Part shown: in pieces, positions 6,675 to 8,096 of the stretch | Numbering within the stretch: the stretch's first letter is position 1 | Layout of the letters: each line of letters opens with the position of its first letter | Assembly (NCBI GenBank): GCA_964649095.1 | Contig: CAZYPH010000098.1 | Span: 1 to 8,096, forward strand | DNA: 8,096 nt | DNA from: CAZYPH01 sp964649095 | GTDB lineage: Bacteria; Bdellovibrionota; UBA1018; UBA923 | Direction: 5' to 3' | The notes under the pieces: model-generated | Database searches by the model: none | What the model was told of the DNA's origin: nothing | Seen by the model: the letters and a program-made list of their open reading frames with translations, nothing else | Position numbers and translations under genes: made by a program

Positions 6675-7607
6675 TTAAGAACGTTTTAATGCTACATCTA
6701 CCATGAGCGCCGAAAACAGAACCAAAAGATACACGATCGAAAAGGCAAACATCTTCCACTGATGCGATTTCGCGTTTGAAGCATCTCGCCACACTTTGTA
6801 GGCAAAATAGACAAATAATAGCCCCAGAAGCCCTGCACTGTATGCGTAGACCGCACCACTCAAACCAAACCAGTAGGGCACAAAGGTCAATGGAATCGTA
6901 GCCAACGTGTACAAAAATATTTGTCGCTTCGTAGTTTCCACACCAGCAACGACAGGCAACATGGGAACGTTTACTTCGGCGTACTCCTCACGCAAACAAA
7001 GGGCTAAGGCCCAAAAATGGGCTGGCGTCCACATAAAGATCACCATGAACAAGGCGAAGCTTACAAAACTAATCTGCCCTTGAGCAGCGGCCCAGCCAAT
7101 GAGGGGTGCCGTAGCACCGGCAGCACCACCAATGACGATATTGTACGGAGTAGTACGCTTCAACCAAAGGGTGTACACACCGACATAGAATGCTATCGTG
7201 AACACGCCAATGCCAGCCGCTGGCAAACTACCGAAGTGTAGCAACAGATAGGTCGCAATGAGACCGATCGTAATCGCAAAATATAAGGCATGCTCCGCCG
7301 GCATACGACCCGCTGGAATCGGCCGTTTTTCACGCGTACGCGGCATAACGGCGTCGATATCGCGATCGAGGTATTGATTTAACGCGTTAGCTGACCCCGC
7401 AGTTAACACCATTCCGACAAAGACCCAGAATGCACGCGGAAAATCCGACAGAATGGTACCTTCCAAAACCATCGCAGCTAAACCGGTTAATGCAAACAAT
7501 AGAACAATGCGTGGTTTTGTTAACAACACAAAATCACGGACACGTTGTGACCACGACAAAGCACTCGACGTATTTTCGAAAGTTGCTTCAGCTGCGCCTA
7601 AATTCAT
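6675..7607 (-). CDS. ctaB: Protoheme IX farnesyltransferase (heme O synthase)
   Basis: Predicted 310 aa, a UbiA-superfamily membrane prenyltransferase that adds a farnesyl group to heme B to make heme O, the substrate of the heme A synthase encoded just upstream. Motifs visible: LLTKPRI at 28-34; the prenyl-diphosphate-binding NQYLDRDID (77-85) followed by MPRTREKRPIPAGRM (88-102); PYNIVIGGAAGATAPLIGW (154-172); and MWTPAHFWALAL (192-203). The second acidic region reads LREEYAEVNVPMLPVV (205-220), where many family members have a DY pair. About nine hydrophobic segments fit the family, and the length is normal. The ATG overlaps the 3' end of the heme A synthase gene by 20 bases, which suggests translational coupling. 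The gene ends 20 bases before the likely SCO start. Confidence 0.97.
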   Translation of the reverse strand: MNLGAAEATFENTSSALSWSQRVRDFVLLTKPRIVLLFALTGLAAMVLEGTILSDFPRAFWVFVGMVLTAGSANALNQYLDRDIDAVMPRTREKRPIPAGRMPAEHALYFAITIGLIATYLLLHFGSLPAAGIGVFTIAFYVGVYTLWLKRTTPYNIVIGGAAGATAPLIGWAAAQGQISFVSFALFMVIFMWTPAHFWALALCLREEYAEVNVPMLPVVAGVETTKRQIFLYTLATIPLTFVPYWFGLSGAVYAYSAGLLGLLFVYFAYKVWRDASNAKSHQWKMFAFSIVYLLVLFSALMVDVALKRS

Positions 7608-8010
7608 AAACCAACACCACCAAAGCTGCTAATAAGGCCACGCCTGTTGCCAAATGGGCAACACTCATCAGAATAGGAAGTTTCATGAAAACACTTCCGA
7701 TTCCCAAACTAATTTGTAGAGTTAACAATAAAATACTTAATACGCGCATCATCTGGGCTCGAGTTGTTAAACGATCTTTTAACTGCCCTGCCACAAAAAC
7801 TAAGACAGGCACTATTACAGCTACGACAATCGCGCCAGTGCGGTGGCGCCATTGGTATCCAATACTACCAACCAGATCGGGAAACCACTCGCCATTACAG
7901 GTTGGGTAATCTAGGCAAGCGAGCCCAGAATACGTAGAACTGACAACCCCGCCCAGGAAAATTTGAGTAAACACGATGGCCACAGCAAATATCCTATCAT
8001 CACTGGGCAT
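7588..8010 (-). CDS. ctaA: Heme A synthase (CtaA/COX15), C-terminal half only, 5'-truncated
   Basis: The frame gives 140 aa, against roughly 300 aa for ordinary CtaA/Cox15, which consist of two similar four-helix halves. The part present is one complete half: helix about 9-25 with QIFLGGVV; SGLACLDYPTC with a Cys32-Cys38 pair as in Bacillus-type CtaA; His56 in the WRHR motif; helix about 59-75; helix about 90-107; and His119 in the last helix (SVAHLATG). His56 and His119 would bind heme. The enzyme oxidises a heme O methyl group to form heme A. Its 3' end overlaps ctaB by 20 bases. The apparent start (MPSDDR) is read from sequence that encodes an alcohol dehydrogenase on the other strand, so it is probably not a genuine start; true ctaA sequence likely begins between about 7975 and 7998. 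Four-helix half-size heme A synthases are known in some archaea, so a natural short form cannot be fully excluded. Confidence 0.85.
   Translation of the reverse strand: MPSDDRIFAVAIVFTQIFLGGVVSSTYSGLACLDYPTCNGEWFPDLVGSIGYQWRHRTGAIVVAVIVPVLVFVAGQLKDRLTTRAQMMRVLSILLLTLQISLGIGSVFMKLPILMSVAHLATGVALLAALVVLVYEFRRS
7975..8000. other. Head-to-head breakpoint between truncated ctaA and truncated dehydrogenase
   Basis: Left of this interval the minus strand encodes recognisable heme A synthase. Right of it the plus strand encodes recognisable dehydrogenase. Both genes lose their 5' parts at the same place and no intergenic DNA lies between them. The exact join cannot be fixed by eye. It could be a genomic inversion or deletion breakpoint or, since it lies about 100 bases from the sequence end, a chimeric assembly join. 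Confidence 0.65.
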
Positions 8011-8096
8011 GAGTTTTCAGGAGAGGTTGTTGAGGTGGGGTCGGCTGTCAAAAGCTTGAAAAAGGGAGATCTTGTCAGTGTCGAGTCCATGAACTG
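7993..8096 (+). CDS. Internal fragment of a zinc-dependent alcohol/threonine dehydrogenase
   Basis: Frame 1 of the plus strand reads PIITGHEFSGEVVEVG from 7993, then SAVKSLKKGDLVSVESMN to the window end. This is the GroES-like catalytic domain of medium-chain zinc-dependent dehydrogenases. GHE supplies a catalytic zinc ligand, followed by the usual G.VVEVG..V...K.GD.V..E pattern; the next expected element, the structural-zinc Cys cluster, lies beyond the window. L-threonine 3-dehydrogenase and related sugar or alcohol dehydrogenases share this pattern, so the substrate is not assigned. Upstream, the same frame is open only to 7915 and is the antisense of the heme A synthase, with no CGTD-type motif. 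The normal N-terminal 50-60 residues are therefore missing. The fragment has no start codon of its own and runs off the window. Confidence 0.75.

Noticed and set aside
6655..6792. Upstream ATG start for the SCO gene at 6792
   Set aside because: It would lie 118 bases inside ctaB and put 46 unrelated residues ahead of a clear signal peptide.
7588..8010. Natural compact four-helix heme A synthase
   Set aside because: Compact forms exist, but here the sequence just past the apparent start encodes a dehydrogenase on the other strand, which fits truncation better. Kept as an alternative, not the main call.
1..8096. Mobile elements, tRNA or rRNA genes, phage or defence genes
   Set aside because: No transposase or integrase motifs, terminal inverted repeats or RNA gene patterns were seen; nearly every base is accounted for by the genes described.

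Overview
The window is almost entirely one cytochrome c oxidase gene cluster, read on the minus strand from right to left. It runs: heme A synthase (5'-incomplete), protoheme IX farnesyltransferase (ctaB), a SCO1/SenC copper chaperone, then oxidase subunits II (ctaC), I (ctaD), III (ctaE) and IV (ctaF). Genes overlap or are 19-91 bases apart, so they probably form one transcription unit. The set is complete for making the enzyme: two heme A enzymes, one copper-delivery protein and four structural subunits.

The oxidase is of the caa3 type. Subunit II carries all six CuA ligands plus a C-terminal CxxCH cytochrome c domain. Subunit I has all heme and CuB ligands, but has YSHPAV instead of the Glu-containing HPEV motif, which places it in the A2 subfamily. 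Unusually, subunit IV is also fused to a CxxCH cytochrome c domain, so the predicted complex carries two covalently attached c-type hemes on the periplasmic side.

The organism is an aerobic Gram-negative-like bacterium with moderate GC (by eye about 45-47%). The gene order, the short N-terminus of CtaC and the SCO protein with a C-terminal membrane anchor recall Bdellovibrionota or other former deltaproteobacteria. That placement is from memory of gene layouts and is not proven here.

Left side (1-1238, plus strand): a gene cut off by the window start. Its N-terminal part resembles the end of a purple (tartrate-resistant type) acid phosphatase. A linker with three 27-base repeats follows, and then a YdcF/DUF218-like domain. 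Its stop overlaps the stop of the oxidase cluster by 10 bases, tail to tail.

Right side (about 7975-8096): the heme A synthase loses its N-terminal half exactly where an internal piece of a zinc-dependent alcohol/threonine dehydrogenase begins on the opposite strand. Both genes lack their 5' parts at the same point, head to head. This is either a real rearrangement or, more likely so close to the sequence end, a chimeric assembly join.
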